A DNA stretch of 64,000 bases from Hymenobacter radiodurans (GCF_004355185.1 NZ_CP037922.1:62001-126000); one strand, 5' to 3'. Shown: positions 36,906-47,898, counted from the first letter of the stretch. Notes: generated from the sequence alone by a model not told the origin. Made by a program: numbers and translations.

Positions 36906-38050
36906 TTATTTCCCCAAAACGGGCTGATCAACAGATTCGAGACCTTGCAGCCGGTCGGCAGGCGATTGAGTGCTGGCCAGCATATTGGCAAACTTGCCGC
37001 CGTGGCGCTCCACTGCCTCCACAATAGCATAGTTCAATTCCTCTTTCACCGCCAGAAACTCATCGTAGTTATTCGTCTCGACAAAATACTGAACAGCGGC
37101 TTCCTTGGCGGTAGGGGTGAGAGCTGTGAACTGCAACTGCACTTCATTAGTCGTAAGCGGGTGCGCCCGAATAGTGGCCGTAGCATCGGCAATAATGCGA
37201 CGAAGCTGGTCGCTGGTCGTTTCGTGGCTGATAGTGAGCGTGAAGTTGACGCGCCGGGCGGTACGCAGCGACAAATTATCCAACGGCTTATCAATCATCG
37301 ACTTATTAGGCACCGTGACGTAGCTTTTCTCCACCGTACGCAGACGAGTACTGCGGAAACCTACCTTCTCAACGGTGCCGGTTACGCCGCCCACAGTTAC
37401 CAGGTCGCCTACATTAAAGGGGCGATCAAGGAAGATGGTGAAGGAAGCGATGAGGTTTTCGAGGCTTTCCTTGGCCGCAAATGCTACAGCCAAGCCGCCG
37501 ATGCCTAAGCCGCCAATTAGGGCCGTCACATTCACGCCAAAGCCTTTGCCGAGAATAATCAGAAAGGCAATGATCATCACAAACACCTTCAGCAGATCCT
37601 TGGCAAAAGGGATCAACTGATTATTCAGGCGTGAAGGAACGATTTCGGCTTTGCGGCTGAATACCAGTACAAAAAAATCGATCAGCCGAAGAACTACCCA
37701 GCAAATGGCCGTGATAAAACCAATCTGGTAAACCCGAAAAACAAGCAGCTCAAGCCAGTGCTCGCTTTTGTCCAGATCGGAAGTGCGAACCGGATAATTA
37801 AGCACTTTGAACGCCAGAAAAATAGTGATCAAAACGACGACAACTTCAATCGGTTTGATGAGCAGCACCTGAAACTGGGTTTCGCTAACACCCTCCGTTT
37901 GCTTGCGCAGAAACCGAAACAGCAGACGCGATAACAAGCGCGACAGTAGGGTTTTGAAAGCGTAGCCCACCAGCATAATAACCCGCACACGAGGTAAGTA
38001 CCGATGTTGTTGCCGAAAAATCGATATTGAAGAAATTCGTTGACAGTCAT
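36906..38050 (-). CDS. MscS-family mechanosensitive channel, N-terminal frame broken as sequenced
   Basis: The channel has membrane helices in its N-terminal half, a pore-lining helix with small residues (GGLGIGGLAVAFAAKESLENL) and the beta domain PFNVGDLVTVGGVTGTVEKVGFRSTRLRT. It opens under membrane tension to release solutes. The natural start MTVNEFLQYRFFGNNIGTYL (ATG 38050) is one frame away from the body. Adding one base at the C3 run 37982-37984 reads YLVCGVIMLVGYAFKTLLSR and restores 381 residues. A GTG at 37988 would otherwise remove the first helix. Confidence 0.85.
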
Positions 38051-38095
38051 AGTATTATAAAATACGATTGCCCTCTTTAGCGAACAATCAACGAA

Positions 38096-39320
38096 CTATA
38101 CAAGCTCCCGCAAGGCCATTTCAAACGACTTCTGCGCTAGTCCCGTACGGCCGTCGCCCTGCTGGCGTGTGCGCTCCAAAGCCCGACGAATAACGCGTGA
38201 CGTATCGCTAAAAATGGCTTGGTCGGTGATTTCGGCGTTGGTCTCCATCAAGTAAGCAAATACCCGAGCCATACCGCAGTTGGCAATAAAATCGGGAATG
38301 ACGGAAGCGTGTTGGTCGGCGTACTCGCCGGTAGGCCCGAAGAAGATTTCGGGATCTTGAAAAGGCACGTTGGCTCCGCAGGAAATCACCTCCAGGCCGC
38401 CGGCCAGCATTTGCTCTACTTGGCTGCGCGAAACCAGACGGGATGAGGCGGCAGGAATAAATATCTCGGCTCCTGAAGACCAGATGCGCTGGCTAATTTC
38501 CTCAAATGAGAGCAAGCCACTGGCAATGAGTGTATTGTTTTTTCTAGCGAGAAACAGCTCACGAATCTCTTCCAGCGAAAACCCATTCTCATTCAGCAAG
38601 CCACCGGCCCGGTCGATGATGCCCGTAATATGAACACCCTGGCTGGCAAGGTAATACGCTGCCGCCGCGCCTACATTACCCCAACCCTGAATGAGGGCAC
38701 GCTTACCAACTAACTCACCGCCCCAGAGCTCATAATAGTGGCGTACCGCCTCTGCCACGCCGTAACCAGTAATTAGGTCGGCCACGGTGTACTTGCGGCT
38801 CAGGCTAGGCGTGAACGTCGCATCTTCAATTACCTTCACTACTCCCTGGCGCAACTGCCCCAGCTTCTGAATCTTCTGCGGCTCCGTGGCGTGGTAATGA
38901 CCGTTTACGATACCCTCTTGGGGTGCCACAGGCCATAGTCCTCGGTAATAGGAATCACGTCGTGAATTTCGTCCACATTCAAGTCGCCGCCGGTGCCGTA
39001 ATAATTCTTGAGCAACGGAATAACGGCCTTGTACCAGCGCTCCAGCACGCCGCGCTTGCGCGGGTCATGCGGGTCGAAGTTGATGCCCGATTTTGCCCCC
39101 CGATGGCCGGCCCTGATACCGTGAACTTTACTTCCATGGTTTTAGCCAGGCTTTCGACCTCGCGCTTATCCAGGCCCTGGCGCATGCGGGTTCCGCCGCC
39201 GGCGGCTCCGCCGCGCAGAGAGTTAATGACGACCCAGCCTTCGGCCTCAGTTTCAGCGTCCTTCCATTCAAAAACTATTTCGGGACGCTTATTTTCAAAT
39301 TGGGCCAGTAGGTCTTTCAT
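38096..39320 (-). CDS. Glutamate dehydrogenase family protein, two frame breaks as sequenced
   Basis: ATG 39320 (MKDLLAQFENKRPEIVFEW) starts a Glu/Leu/Phe/Val dehydrogenase. The N-terminal part has RGGAAGGGTRMRQG and VKFTVSGPAIGG. The frame breaks at the C6 run 39096-39101 (repair reads GGAKSGINFDPHDPRKRG) and again at the G4 run 38920-38923 (repair reads GLWHPQEGIVNGHYH). With both repairs the protein is 408 residues and ends in the Rossmann domain (IQGWGNVGAAAAYYL). Glutamate is the likely substrate, but the active-site reading is not decisive. TACCTTTG promoter at 39360-39367. Confidence 0.8.
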
Positions 39321-39359
39321 TAGAAATACAAGAAAATTAACAGAGTGAAAAATATGGTG

Positions 39360-39367
39360 CAAAGGTA
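39360..39367 (-). promoter_or_regulatory. Promoter -7 element for the glutamate dehydrogenase gene
   Basis: TACCTTTG on the minus strand fits TAnnTTTG, 40 bases upstream of ATG 39320. Confidence 0.55.
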
Positions 39368-39551
39368 AGTAGACCCATGCTAGCGCTCAGGAATTAGCTT
39401 TTATAACTAAATTTTTTGTGAGTAAAGCCACAAGAAACTCGGCGAAAACCAAATCTTTTCAGGGCTATGTTCGTTTCAAAGGAACTTTGCAGGTATAGAA
39501 TATCGTATGATCCTTATTCTCTCCCTAAGTTTTCCACCTTTGTACTAGTAT

Positions 39552-39860
39552 ATGAAACCACTGCTGGCGCGCGTAGAATCCAAGAAAGTAGACAAGGCTG
39601 CCGCAATGCTGAAAGTGTTGGCCCACCCTAAACGCCTTGCAATCGTGGATTTGCTGGGTAAGGAGGACAAGATGACTGTAACGGAGATTTACCGTTCTCT
39701 CGACTTGCCTCAAGCCATTGCTTCTCAGCATCTTATCACTTTGAAAGACCGTGGCATTCTGTCCTCATTCAAAGTAGGCACCAAGATCTACTACTCCCTA
39801 TCTATTCCTAAGCTGCTTGATGTGATCGACTCACTCGAGGACTGCTGCGAATCTATGTAA
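39552..39860 (+). CDS. ArsR-family winged-helix regulator
   Basis: The 102-residue protein is a single winged helix: KVLAHPKRLAIVDLLG, TVTEIYRSLDLPQAIASQHLITLKDRGILSSFKVGTKIYYSL. The recognition helix is around QAIASQHLITL. The usual CxC metal site in helix 3 is missing; the only cysteines are a C-terminal CC pair, so a redox or other signal is possible. It faces away from the glutamate dehydrogenase gene, leaving its targets open. Confidence 0.85.
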   Translation: MKPLLARVESKKVDKAAAMLKVLAHPKRLAIVDLLGKEDKMTVTEIYRSLDLPQAIASQHLITLKDRGILSSFKVGTKIYYSLSIPKLLDVIDSLEDCCESM

Positions 39861-39881
39861 TCACCTGTTTCGCTCACGAAA

Positions 39882-39924
39882 CCAAACGAAAAAAGACCGC
39901 TATTAGCGGTCTTTTTTCGTTTGG
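39882..39924. terminator. Bidirectional terminator, 21-base palindromic arms
   Basis: Arms 39882-39902 and 39904-39924 are perfect inverse complements with a single central base, core AGACCGC/GCGGTCT flanked by A and T runs. It lies between arsR and the true 3' end of hemA. Confidence 0.88.
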
Positions 39925-39947
39925 GGTTAGTAGCAAGTAAAGGCTTA

Positions 39948-41221
39948 CTAATGGGCAGTTGTCGGCTGGTTCTCTAAGTCGAACAACTCCGTGATAATAT
40001 CAATTACTTGGTCTGCTTCGCCGCGTTTGCAGGCTGCTTTCAACTGCAATACCGGCTGCTTCAGAAACTTCTGCATCAGGGAGCGGGTAATTTCGTCCAT
40101 GCGCTTGGCTTCCTCGGGGGCATTTTCTTCTGGTAACGGTCCATTTCTTCCTGCCGAATCTGCTCCAAGGCATTCTTCAGCTTCTGAATAGTGGGCGACA
40201 CCAGCATTTCCTTGGTCCAGTCGGAGAGGCTAGCAATGCTTTCGGCGATAATAGCGCGCACCTGCGGTACGGCGGCCAAGCGCCGCTCTAGCGCCGCGCT
40301 AGCTTTGCTATGGATAGCGTCGATGTTGTATACCAGCACGCCGGGCACGTTTTCCACTTCGGCCTCTACGCTACGGGGTACCGAGAGGTCGATGAAAAAC
40401 TTGTAGTTCAGTACGTCGAGGCGCGCCACCATATCGGTGGTGAAGAAGGGCGAATCGCGGTTGATGGACGAGATAACTACATCGGCGTCTTTCAAGCCAG
40501 TTACCAAGTCTTCGAAGTCGAACACGCGCAAGCCACACTCAGTCGCTAATTCTTCGGCCTTAGTACGGGTACGGTTACAGATGCTCACATTCGTGAACAA
40601 GTTGCTGTCGCCGAGGTGGCGACATACATCAGCCCCAATTTCACCTAATCCTACCACCAGAATGCTGGGGTTAGCAACGTCGGCGGTCAATTCCTCCACC
40701 AGTTCCAAGGTGGCGTAAGAGGTAGACGCGGCCCCGTCGCGGAAGCTGGTCTCTTGCTGTACGCGCTTGTTAGTGAAGAAGATAGTGTGCATCAGGCGGT
40801 GCAAGAACGGACCAGCGGCGTCCGCATCGGCAGCCCATTGATAAGCGTTCTTTACCTGATTGCTGATTTGTAAGTCGCCTACCACCTGAGCGTCGAGGCC
40901 CATAGCTACCTCAAAAAGGTGCTGAACGGCCGTCTCATAGGTATCGAGCACGTCGAAGTAGGACGCATAGGCGTGGCTTTCAGGCAAGCCCTTCAGGTGG
41001 CCTAGTGCCGTAATGATGGCCGTGCTGTGGTCGTGATCGGCGGTGTAATACACCTCCGTCCGGTTGCAGGTGCTGAGCACGAGCAGGTCGCTGAGACCCA
41101 GGTCGTGATGGAGCGTATGTAGGAAGCGGCGGCAAGCGGCCTCGTCTAATGCAATAAGCTCCCGAATGGCTAAGGGCGCTTTCTTGAAAGACAGGCTGAC
41201 AGCCTTGAATGGGTGGAGCAT
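39948..41221 (-). CDS. hemA: Glutamyl-tRNA reductase, 3' frame broken as sequenced
   Basis: HemA reduces glutamyl-tRNA to glutamate semialdehyde, the first committed step of tetrapyrrole synthesis. Catalytic Cys52 lies in VLSTCNRTEVYY; the NADPH domain has VVGLGEIGADVCRHLG. As sequenced the frame ends at 40076. Adding one base at the G5 run 40118-40122 reads KKMPPEEAKRMDEITRSLMQKFLKQP and continues to a TAG at 39948, giving the normal 424 residues with the dimerisation helices. Its promoter region merges with a copy of the dispersed motif. Confidence 0.92.
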
Positions 41222-41250
41222 AGCTGGTGCTAGTGCGAGAATCTGGGGGG

Positions 41251-41258
41251 CAAAAATA
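41251..41258 (-). promoter_or_regulatory. hemA promoter -7 element fused to the dispersed motif
   Basis: TATTTTTG on the minus strand fits TAnnTTTG and runs straight into CCCCCCAG, 24 bases upstream of ATG 41221. The start site would fall within or just after the C-run. Confidence 0.55.
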
Positions 41259-41536
41259 CGGCGGAAATCGCTAGTGTGAAAACAGCCGACACTCCATAGT
41301 GGTTCGAGGGTATGTAAAGTATCGTGCCAAAACGCTTATAACCCGGCTGGGGGGCTTTTTGGTGCGCAGATAAACTTAAAAAATTCGTGTAGCGACCTGC
41401 TACGAAGCAGAACCGTGGAACCTGAGTTGAGGGGAAAGCGTCTGCATCGGGCGCGGGCACGTATCTTCGTTGCCCGTGCGTTTGTAGTTCTTCGCGCCTC
41501 CCGTGGGGGCTTTTCTGCCTTACAGCTTTTCTGCCT

Positions 41537-42721
41537 TTGCTACCGATTTACGATCAGAAGTCCCGTATTAAGCTTGTGGTGCTGGCTGGCGCTTTGCTTA
41601 TTGCCGCTGCCACGGTTATCTACACCAATATTCTGGTAGGCCGCCTGTCTGAGCGCGAGCAGCAGCAGATTGACTTATACGCCAAGGCCCAGCGCTACAT
41701 TATCAGCACGGAGGAGGAAACCAACCTGGTGTTTGTGCAGGAACAGATTATTGATGCCAACACGACCATCCCTATCATCTTCACCGACGATCAGGGGAAT
41801 ATTCAGGGCACCAAAAACATCGACCTGCCCAAGGGCATGTCGGAGGAAGCTTCGATTAAGTTTTTGCGCGAGCGAATCGAGAAGATGAAAGCCCAGCACC
41901 CACCCATTGTGGTGGAGTACGCGGCGGGGCTGCGCAATTATATTTATTACCAAGACTCGGTGCTGCTCACGCAGTTGCGCTACTATCCGCTGGTGCAACT
42001 GGCTATTATTGCCTGCCTAGGTGTTATTGCCTACTTCGCCTTCAGCTACTCACGCAGGGCCGAGCAAAACCGCGTGTGGGTAGGTCTAGCCAAAGAAACG
42101 GCTCACCAACTGGGTACGCCTCTAAGCAGCCTGATGGCTTGGCACACCTATCTGAAAGAGTCGGAGCGGTTCCGGGACGAGCCAATCGTGGAGGAACTGG
42201 GTAAAGATGTGCGGCGCCTGGAAATTATCACCGAGCGCTTCTCCAATATTGGATCGGTGCCCGTGCTCAAGGATGAAAATATTTTGCAGGTGACTCAGAA
42301 CGCCATTGCTTACCTGCAAAGTCGGGTATCAAAGAAAGTGGTGTTCAAGATTGAAACCAGCCTGCCTACGCACACACCAGCCAAGCTTAATATTCCGCTG
42401 TTCGACTGGGTAATTGAGAATATCTGCAAAAACGCCATCGATGCGATGGATGGCCGTGGTAGCATTACTATTCATCTGCGTCGCCCGGCCCGCAATAAGT
42501 CCCAAGTGGCCATCGACATCACCGACACCGGCAAAGGCATTTCCAAGAGCAAGATTGATCGTGTATTCCTGCCCGGCTACACTACCAAAAAGCGGGGTTG
42601 GGGCCTAGGGTTGGCGTTGGCTAAGCGAATTATCGAGAATTACCACCAAGGCCGACTATTTGTGAAGTGGTCGGAGCTAGGGAAAGGAACCACCTTTCGG
42701 ATAATCCTGAATGGCGAATAG
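41537..42721 (+). CDS. Membrane sensor histidine kinase
   Basis: Two membrane helices (about residues 12-30 and 146-165) bracket a periplasmic region. The kinase part has the H-box ETAHQLGTPLSSL, N-box ENICKNAIDAM, DTGKGI and GWGLGLALAKRII. It should phosphorylate itself on the H-box His and then a response regulator, but no regulator gene is adjacent. There is no HAMP or PAS domain visible. The start (TTG 41537) is uncertain; no ATG precedes the first helix in frame. Confidence 0.85.
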   Translation: MLPIYDQKSRIKLVVLAGALLIAAATVIYTNILVGRLSEREQQQIDLYAKAQRYIISTEEETNLVFVQEQIIDANTTIPIIFTDDQGNIQGTKNIDLPKGMSEEASIKFLRERIEKMKAQHPPIVVEYAAGLRNYIYYQDSVLLTQLRYYPLVQLAIIACLGVIAYFAFSYSRRAEQNRVWVGLAKETAHQLGTPLSSLMAWHTYLKESERFRDEPIVEELGKDVRRLEIITERFSNIGSVPVLKDENILQVTQNAIAYLQSRVSKKVVFKIETSLPTHTPAKLNIPLFDWVIENICKNAIDAMDGRGSITIHLRRPARNKSQVAIDITDTGKGISKSKIDRVFLPGYTTKKRGWGLGLALAKRIIENYHQGRLFVKWSELGKGTTFRIILNGE

Positions 42722-42733
42722 CGAATCGGCTTT

Positions 42734-43852
42734 CTAACGCGTAATGCTGCTAGGCGCTGAGCTTTCCACCGGAAGCGTACGAGGTGATTTTACTTCTTTA
42801 CGATTGGTTATTTCCACGTAGCTGTTGCCGCTGACTGGTTTACCATTGTGGGTGCCCGTCACGCGGCACATGCCTTCCCAGTAGCTCATCTTGATGCCAG
42901 GTAGTAGCTTGAGCGTCAGCTCCTGATCGGGTATGATTGGTTCAATGGTAAGGTCATAGCCTTGTTTGGGTACCCGCAGGCGCCACTTGCTAGGGTAGCG
43001 CAGCTTGGAGGTAGGGCTCGTCCAATAATCGAGGGTTTCGAGCTGAAAGTCCTCGGCGGCAAGGTGCGTGTTCTGGGCTTGGGGGCCAAAATGCGAGCCG
43101 CCGCTCACCGTTTGGCCGGTGGCTTTATTGAAAAGCTGATACGCCATAATTTCCTCACGTGGCTCATCAAGCTGTACCGAAAACCAATCCCAGCCGAGGT
43201 CTTTCGTGGTCACCGAGTTGCAGTTCCATTGGCGGTCGTACCACAGCTCGCCTTCCACTTCCCGCGGCTTGCCATCAATTTCAATTGTACCGATAGCCGT
43301 GAGGCGCGGATAGCTATAGTAGCCAGCCTGAGCCACTGGCCCGTATTTTTCGTAGCCCGTGCCGCCGTGGAGCAAGATAGCCTTGGCGGGCGTAGTGGTA
43401 AGGTTCACGGCTAAACCCCGATGGGCAGCCATGCGCGCCTGTAGACGGTAGCGGCCTTCCTGACCGCTTAAGGTCCAACGCTCATCCTTTTTCTTCATGG
43501 ATAGGCTGAGCGGAAGCATGGCAGGAAGCAATTTAGGCAGCCGTTCTACCTTGTAATCGTAGCGGAATTGCTTGGTTTGTGGGTCGGTGAGAGCAAAGTT
43601 CACCATTTGATAGTCCTGCTTACCCGTGGGGTTGAAGTGGAAGAATACGTACTCCACACCATAGGTCTCACCAGTTGCCTTGTCCTTCAAATGGCCGGTG
43701 AAGTACCACCACTCCAGAGAATTACGTAGGTGAGGCGCTTCCTCTTGGGGCAGTTGAGCACGTTCGGTGAAAACGTCGTGCTTGTTGGTAGGCTTAAGCG
43801 TACAGGCAGTAGCAAAGAATAGCGATAGGGAAAGCAGCAGAATATTTCTCAT
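42734..43852 (-). CDS. CrtC/AttH-like lipocalin-fold lipoprotein
   Basis: A lipoprotein signal (FFATAC) leads into a double lipocalin-type fold: LEWWYFTGHLKDKATGETYGVEYVFFHF is the hallmark of the CrtC/AttH (carotenoid 1,2-hydratase-like) family, and GELWYDRQWNCNSV and GWDWFSVQLD follow. Carotenoid hydration is known for CrtC itself; lipoprotein AttH-like members need not share it. No carotenoid genes lie nearby, so I do not assign a reaction. A dispersed-motif copy sits 20 bases before the start. Confidence 0.78.
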   Translation of the reverse strand: MRNILLLSLSLFFATACTLKPTNKHDVFTERAQLPQEEAPHLRNSLEWWYFTGHLKDKATGETYGVEYVFFHFNPTGKQDYQMVNFALTDPQTKQFRYDYKVERLPKLLPAMLPLSLSMKKKDERWTLSGQEGRYRLQARMAAHRGLAVNLTTTPAKAILLHGGTGYEKYGPVAQAGYYSYPRLTAIGTIEIDGKPREVEGELWYDRQWNCNSVTTKDLGWDWFSVQLDEPREEIMAYQLFNKATGQTVSGGSHFGPQAQNTHLAAEDFQLETLDYWTSPTSKLRYPSKWRLRVPKQGYDLTIEPIIPDQELTLKLLPGIKMSYWEGMCRVTGTHNGKPVSGNSYVEITNRKEVKSPRTLPVESSAPSSITR

Positions 43853-43900
43853 ACCCCGAAAGAAGGACTTTGGGGGGCAAAAGGTTTGCTGAAATCGAAG

Positions 43901-44668
43901 TTAGTGGCGTTGAAACGGACGGGTAGCTCGCTGCCATAGGCCACGTGGGGTATACCAGGGAGCCACATTGTAGCCACCGATCATGGCAACTTCACCCAGT
44001 AGCACGGTGTCCGGCGCCAGCTTGATAACCAGCACAGCAGAATTTTTTGGATCAACGGTATACTCTCGATGGATATAGCCTATTGAACTCAATAACAATT
44101 TGACAGCTTTCACTTTCCGAAACTCGTCGGGAAGAATCAACTCAAATTGTCCGTCCGTATTGGTGCTAACTCTCACATTAGTGCCTACGACCAGCACGCT
44201 AACGCCCGGAAGTGGCTGCCGTGACGCCGAATCGAGCACAGTGCCGCTCACCACGCTGGGGGGCAAATTTGCCAAGAATGGCTCCACACGGCGTGGTACT
44301 GCCACCATTCCCATTGTAATGACGTGCTGCTGCGTCGAGATGGGGCGCTGAGCCTGCGCTTCCGGTGCCGCTCCCGCCTGCATGCCCACTACTGCCAACG
44401 TCGCCGCTACCCATTGCTGCCAACGCGAAGCGTGCGTAGCCGGCGCTACTAACAGTGGCCGATTCAGCTGCTGCGTTGCAAATCGCCCACAGGTGCTACC
44501 CGCCGGCCGCTGCTGGAGCCACTGTACTACTTCGGCATCGGTCATGCGCGTAAAATCCACGACTACTTTGTCGCAGGCGGCGCAGTGACGACCTTGGGCA
44601 GCGGGTGTCATCTGGGCCCAGCCTTCATGACAGGGCTTTGGAATAGTAATAGTGGGGCGATGCGACAT
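43901..44668 (-). CDS. Cys-rich N-domain / TM / CarboxypepD_reg protein
   Basis: The N-terminal part has four spaced cysteines (PCHEGWAQM, HCAACDKVVVDF, TCGRF) resembling a small metal-binding domain that recurs in Hymenobacter-type proteins. A membrane helix (about residues 85-105) leads to a carboxypeptidase-regulatory-like beta-sandwich (SGTVLDSASRQPLPGVSVLVVGTNV, STNTDGQFEL). The arrangement suggests a cytoplasmic sensor-like domain linked to a periplasmic Ig-like domain. Function unknown. Confidence 0.65.
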   Translation of the reverse strand: MSHRPTITIPKPCHEGWAQMTPAAQGRHCAACDKVVVDFTRMTDAEVVQWLQQRPAGSTCGRFATQQLNRPLLVAPATHASRWQQWVAATLAVVGMQAGAAPEAQAQRPISTQQHVITMGMVAVPRRVEPFLANLPPSVVSGTVLDSASRQPLPGVSVLVVGTNVRVSTNTDGQFELILPDEFRKVKAVKLLLSSIGYIHREYTVDPKNSAVLVIKLAPDTVLLGEVAMIGGYNVAPWYTPRGLWQRATRPFQRH

Positions 44669-44891
44669 AATTGCGAGGGATTAGCGTTTCCCTGCTGATG
44701 CCACGCCGGAGATAATTCCACACGAAATAGCCAAAAATTTTGCCCCCCCCAAACTAAGTCAGGGCAAAGCGCTCCGCGGCTCTGGTCTTCAATTGGGCGC
44801 CATCTGACAAGAAGCTAGCGCCGGGGTGTGCAGCCCCGCCGCAATATTCTTTATCTTTTGCCCCCCAAACCTTCTGCCCTTCACCCTTCGA

Positions 44892-46640
44892 ATGAGTTCT
44901 TTTTCCTCCCTCTTCCGTCGTAAAGACATTTCCACCATCCTGCAAAACCCGCCTGTCGACACTGCCGCCCACCCTGGTAGCACGGAAGAAGGTGCCTTGG
45001 AACGCAACCTCACCGTGCGCGACCTCACCGCGCTGGGTATTGCTGCTGTTATTGGGGCCGGTATTTTCAGCACCATCGGCAATGCCAGCCACGACGGCGG
45101 CCCGGCTGTGTCGCTGCTTTTTGTATTCACCGCCATTGCCTGCGCATTTTCGGCGCTGTGCTACGCGCAGTTTGCCGCTACCATTCCCATCAGTGGCTCG
45201 GCTTATACCTACGCTTACGCATCCTTTGGGGAGTTAACGGCCTGGATAATTGGCTGGGCTCTGATTATGGAATATGCGGTAGGCAACATCGTGGTCGCTA
45301 TTTCCTGGTCCGATTACTTCACCGGACTCATGCAAGGCATTGGGCTAGAGGTGCCTGCTTACCTAAGTATGGGTTTTCAGAGCGCTTATCAAGGCTACCA
45401 TACTGTGCTGGAGCTGATGCTAGCCGGGCGGCCCCTCACCGAGGCCTCGCCCGCCGATATGGCTGGCTATCAAACTTGGATTAGCGCGCCAGAACTCACT
45501 GATTCTCTTCGCTTAGTCATCGACCTGCCTGCTTTCGGTATTACGTTTCTGATTACCTGCCTTGTGTACGTGGGGATTAAAGAATCAAAAAATGCCTCCA
45601 ATTTATTGGTGCTACTCAAACTCATTGTAGTAGCCATAGTAATTATAGTAGGCGTTTTCTATGTGAATACTGGCAACTGGACCCCTTTCGCGCCTAACGG
45701 CGTGAGCGGTGTGCTCAAAGGCGTATCGGCCGTATTCTTCGCCTACATTGGCTTCGACGCCATCAGCACCACCGCCGAAGAGTGCAAAAACCCGCAGCGC
45801 GATTTGCCCCGCGCTATGATATACGCGTTGATTATCTGTACGGTACTTTATGTGATTATTACGCTGGTACTCACCGGTATGGTATCGTATAAGGAACTCG
45901 GTGTAGGTGACCCGCTGGCTTTCGTTTTCACCAAAGTTGGTCTGCCAAAGCTGGCGGGCTTGGTAGCGGTAAGTGCTATTTTCGCTATGGCGTCAGTGCT
46001 GCTCGTGTTCCAGATTGGCCAGCCCCGCATCTGGATGTCGATGTCGCGCGACGGACTTTTGCCCCCCGTGTTTGCCCGCGTACATCCCCGCTTCCGCACC
46101 CCGTCTTTTAGCACCATTGTCACGGGCCTATTCGTGGGTATCCCGGCTTTGTTGCTCAATATGGACTTAGTAATCGACCTAACCAGCATCGGTACCTTGT
46201 TCGCCTTTGCGCTGGTGTGTGGCGGTATTCTGCTCATTGATCCACACGGTACTTCCGACGCACGCTTCAAGGTGCCTTACCTCAATGGCAAGTTCCTTGT
46301 GCCGCTGGTAGTACTCGTGGGGGGCATTTTATTACTGACTTATAACGGCGAGCAGGTAGCCGAGTTCGGCCGTGCCGTGCGCGGCGACAGTGGCTACGAA
46401 GGCTTCCGTCACTACATCCCGATGCTGGTGTTTCTGGGCTTCTGCGTGTACCTGAGCATTGCTTCCTTTCGCAATCGGCTCTCGTTGCTGCCAGTGCTAG
46501 GCCTGCTCACCAACCTCTACCTGATGACGCAGCTAGGCGTGAGCAACTGGCTACTGTTTTTTGCCTGGTTGGTGATGGGGCTCGGCGTGTATTTTGGCTA
46601 CGGCTACAAGCATAGCAAGCTGGGCCTGAAGAAGGTCTGA
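44892..46640 (+). CDS. APC-family amino-acid permease
   Basis: ATG 44892 ([14 protein letters not shown]) is chosen over the open frame further upstream, which crosses a copy of the dispersed motif. The 582-residue protein has twelve or more membrane helices with the APC signatures [33 protein letters not shown] and the [16 protein letters not shown] block. It is of the cationic amino acid transporter type; the substrate is not certain. It stands alone. Confidence 0.85.
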   Translation: MSSFSSLFRRKDISTILQNPPVDTAAHPGSTEEGALERNLTVRDLTALGIAAVIGAGIFSTIGNASHDGGPAVSLLFVFTAIACAFSALCYAQFAATIPISGSAYTYAYASFGELTAWIIGWALIMEYAVGNIVVAISWSDYFTGLMQGIGLEVPAYLSMGFQSAYQGYHTVLELMLAGRPLTEASPADMAGYQTWISAPELTDSLRLVIDLPAFGITFLITCLVYVGIKESKNASNLLVLLKLIVVAIVIIVGVFYVNTGNWTPFAPNGVSGVLKGVSAVFFAYIGFDAISTTAEECKNPQRDLPRAMIYALIICTVLYVIITLVLTGMVSYKELGVGDPLAFVFTKVGLPKLAGLVAVSAIFAMASVLLVFQIGQPRIWMSMSRDGLLPPVFARVHPRFRTPSFSTIVTGLFVGIPALLLNMDLVIDLTSIGTLFAFALVCGGILLIDPHGTSDARFKVPYLNGKFLVPLVVLVGGILLLTYNGEQVAEFGRAVRGDSGYEGFRHYIPMLVFLGFCVYLSIASFRNRLSLLPVLGLLTNLYLMTQLGVSNWLLFFAWLVMGLGVYFGYGYKHSKLGLKKV

Positions 46641-46856
46641 TTGTAGTTATGCCACTAATGGCGAATGATGGTTCATTGGCTCTAATAATTGGGTAGAAGC
46701 CGCCAGCGGAGGGATTAAGTGCCTTACTCACTTTATTATACTATCCTTGATAATTGCTCCTAACCTAGTGCACAGTGACCGTTACGAGTAATTTCCGTCA
46801 AGAATACGTTGCTTATCCTCGATCATATCGTAAGGTAAATTTCATCTACTTATATC

Positions 46857-47780
46857 ATGCGGAAGAATTTGATTCTTAGTGTTGCTGATAGTTACGCCTA
46901 TGAAGATATATCCCGATTCTTAAAATCTCTATTTAAAACTAGTTTCCGAGGTCATTTATGCTTGTTCGTTGGACCTAATAACGATCCAACTTTAATCAAA
47001 AAACTGCAAAAATTACCTATTGAGCTGATTCCGTTTCAGTATGATTTTCCCTTTGTTACGCAGCCCCATCCAGAGAATGTCAATTTTCTCCCGAGCCCCA
47101 TCCATATTTACAACTACCGCCACTTTCTGTATTATGATTACTTGCTGCGTAAGGGCCAACTCTATGAGCACGTATTGCTAACAGATATCAAAGACGTTAT
47201 CTTTCAAAAAGACCCCTTTGATTTTCCAATAAAGAATGCTCTGCATGTAGCCATGGAGACGCAAACTATTGTGGAGTGCACCTGGACGTGGGAGTGGTTG
47301 CTGGCTGGCTATGACGAAGCCATATTAGAAGAAATTAAGGATAAACGGGTAACGTGTGCGGGCACTACCTTGGGGCCAACTGCCCAAGTGATGCGCTACC
47401 TGCGCACGATACTGGCTGCAATAGCGACTACGAAAGACGCCGTGAACTGCGTAGACCAAGCAATTCACAATTTCTTGTTCTACCAAGGAGCATTAGAGCC
47501 GACCATCCAGTTGGATAATCAGCAAGGAATTATCATGACGGTAGGCACGGCTGACCCGTCCCCTTACATCTACGATAAGCGGGGCTATTTACTTCGCCGG
47601 GACGGTCAACCTGTGTTGACCATCCATCAGGCTGATCGACATCCCCAGATGCTTCAGGAGCTAGATAAATTCATTTTCAAGCCCACGGTGGCTCAGACGA
47701 TAAGTAAGCCGTTTAATGTGGGCTTCGCATTCGTGGTAGATATGGCGCGTTTGCTGCGGCGGACCCTGCGGCAAATCTAA
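46857..47780 (+). CDS. Putative GT-A glycosyltransferase-like protein
   Basis: The 307-residue protein opens with MRKNLILSVADSYAYEDISRFLKSL and has HVLLTDIKDVIFQKDPF, the Asp-x-x-Asp block common in GT-A enzymes that bind a nucleotide sugar through a metal. Later AMETQTIVECTWTWEWL and VDQAIHNFLFY could bind acceptor. I recognise the fold, not the family member. It is on the opposite strand to the polysaccharide export genes and converges on them. Confidence 0.65.
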   Translation: MRKNLILSVADSYAYEDISRFLKSLFKTSFRGHLCLFVGPNNDPTLIKKLQKLPIELIPFQYDFPFVTQPHPENVNFLPSPIHIYNYRHFLYYDYLLRKGQLYEHVLLTDIKDVIFQKDPFDFPIKNALHVAMETQTIVECTWTWEWLLAGYDEAILEEIKDKRVTCAGTTLGPTAQVMRYLRTILAAIATTKDAVNCVDQAIHNFLFYQGALEPTIQLDNQQGIIMTVGTADPSPYIYDKRGYLLRRDGQPVLTIHQADRHPQMLQELDKFIFKPTVAQTISKPFNVGFAFVVDMARLLRRTLRQI

Positions 47781-47898
47781 CGGCAGTCGTAGAAGCATTA
47801 TGCTCTGTCTCAGTCTGGGGGCTTTTGGGGCTCCTCAATTAACAAATCGTCACGCGGCCGGTCATGAAAATAGTTGGGCTACGCAACGGTTACACCCT

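Noticed and set aside
44754..45136. Small minus-strand ORFs at the start of the APC permease
   Set aside because: They overlap a well-supported gene and show no domain or signal peptide.
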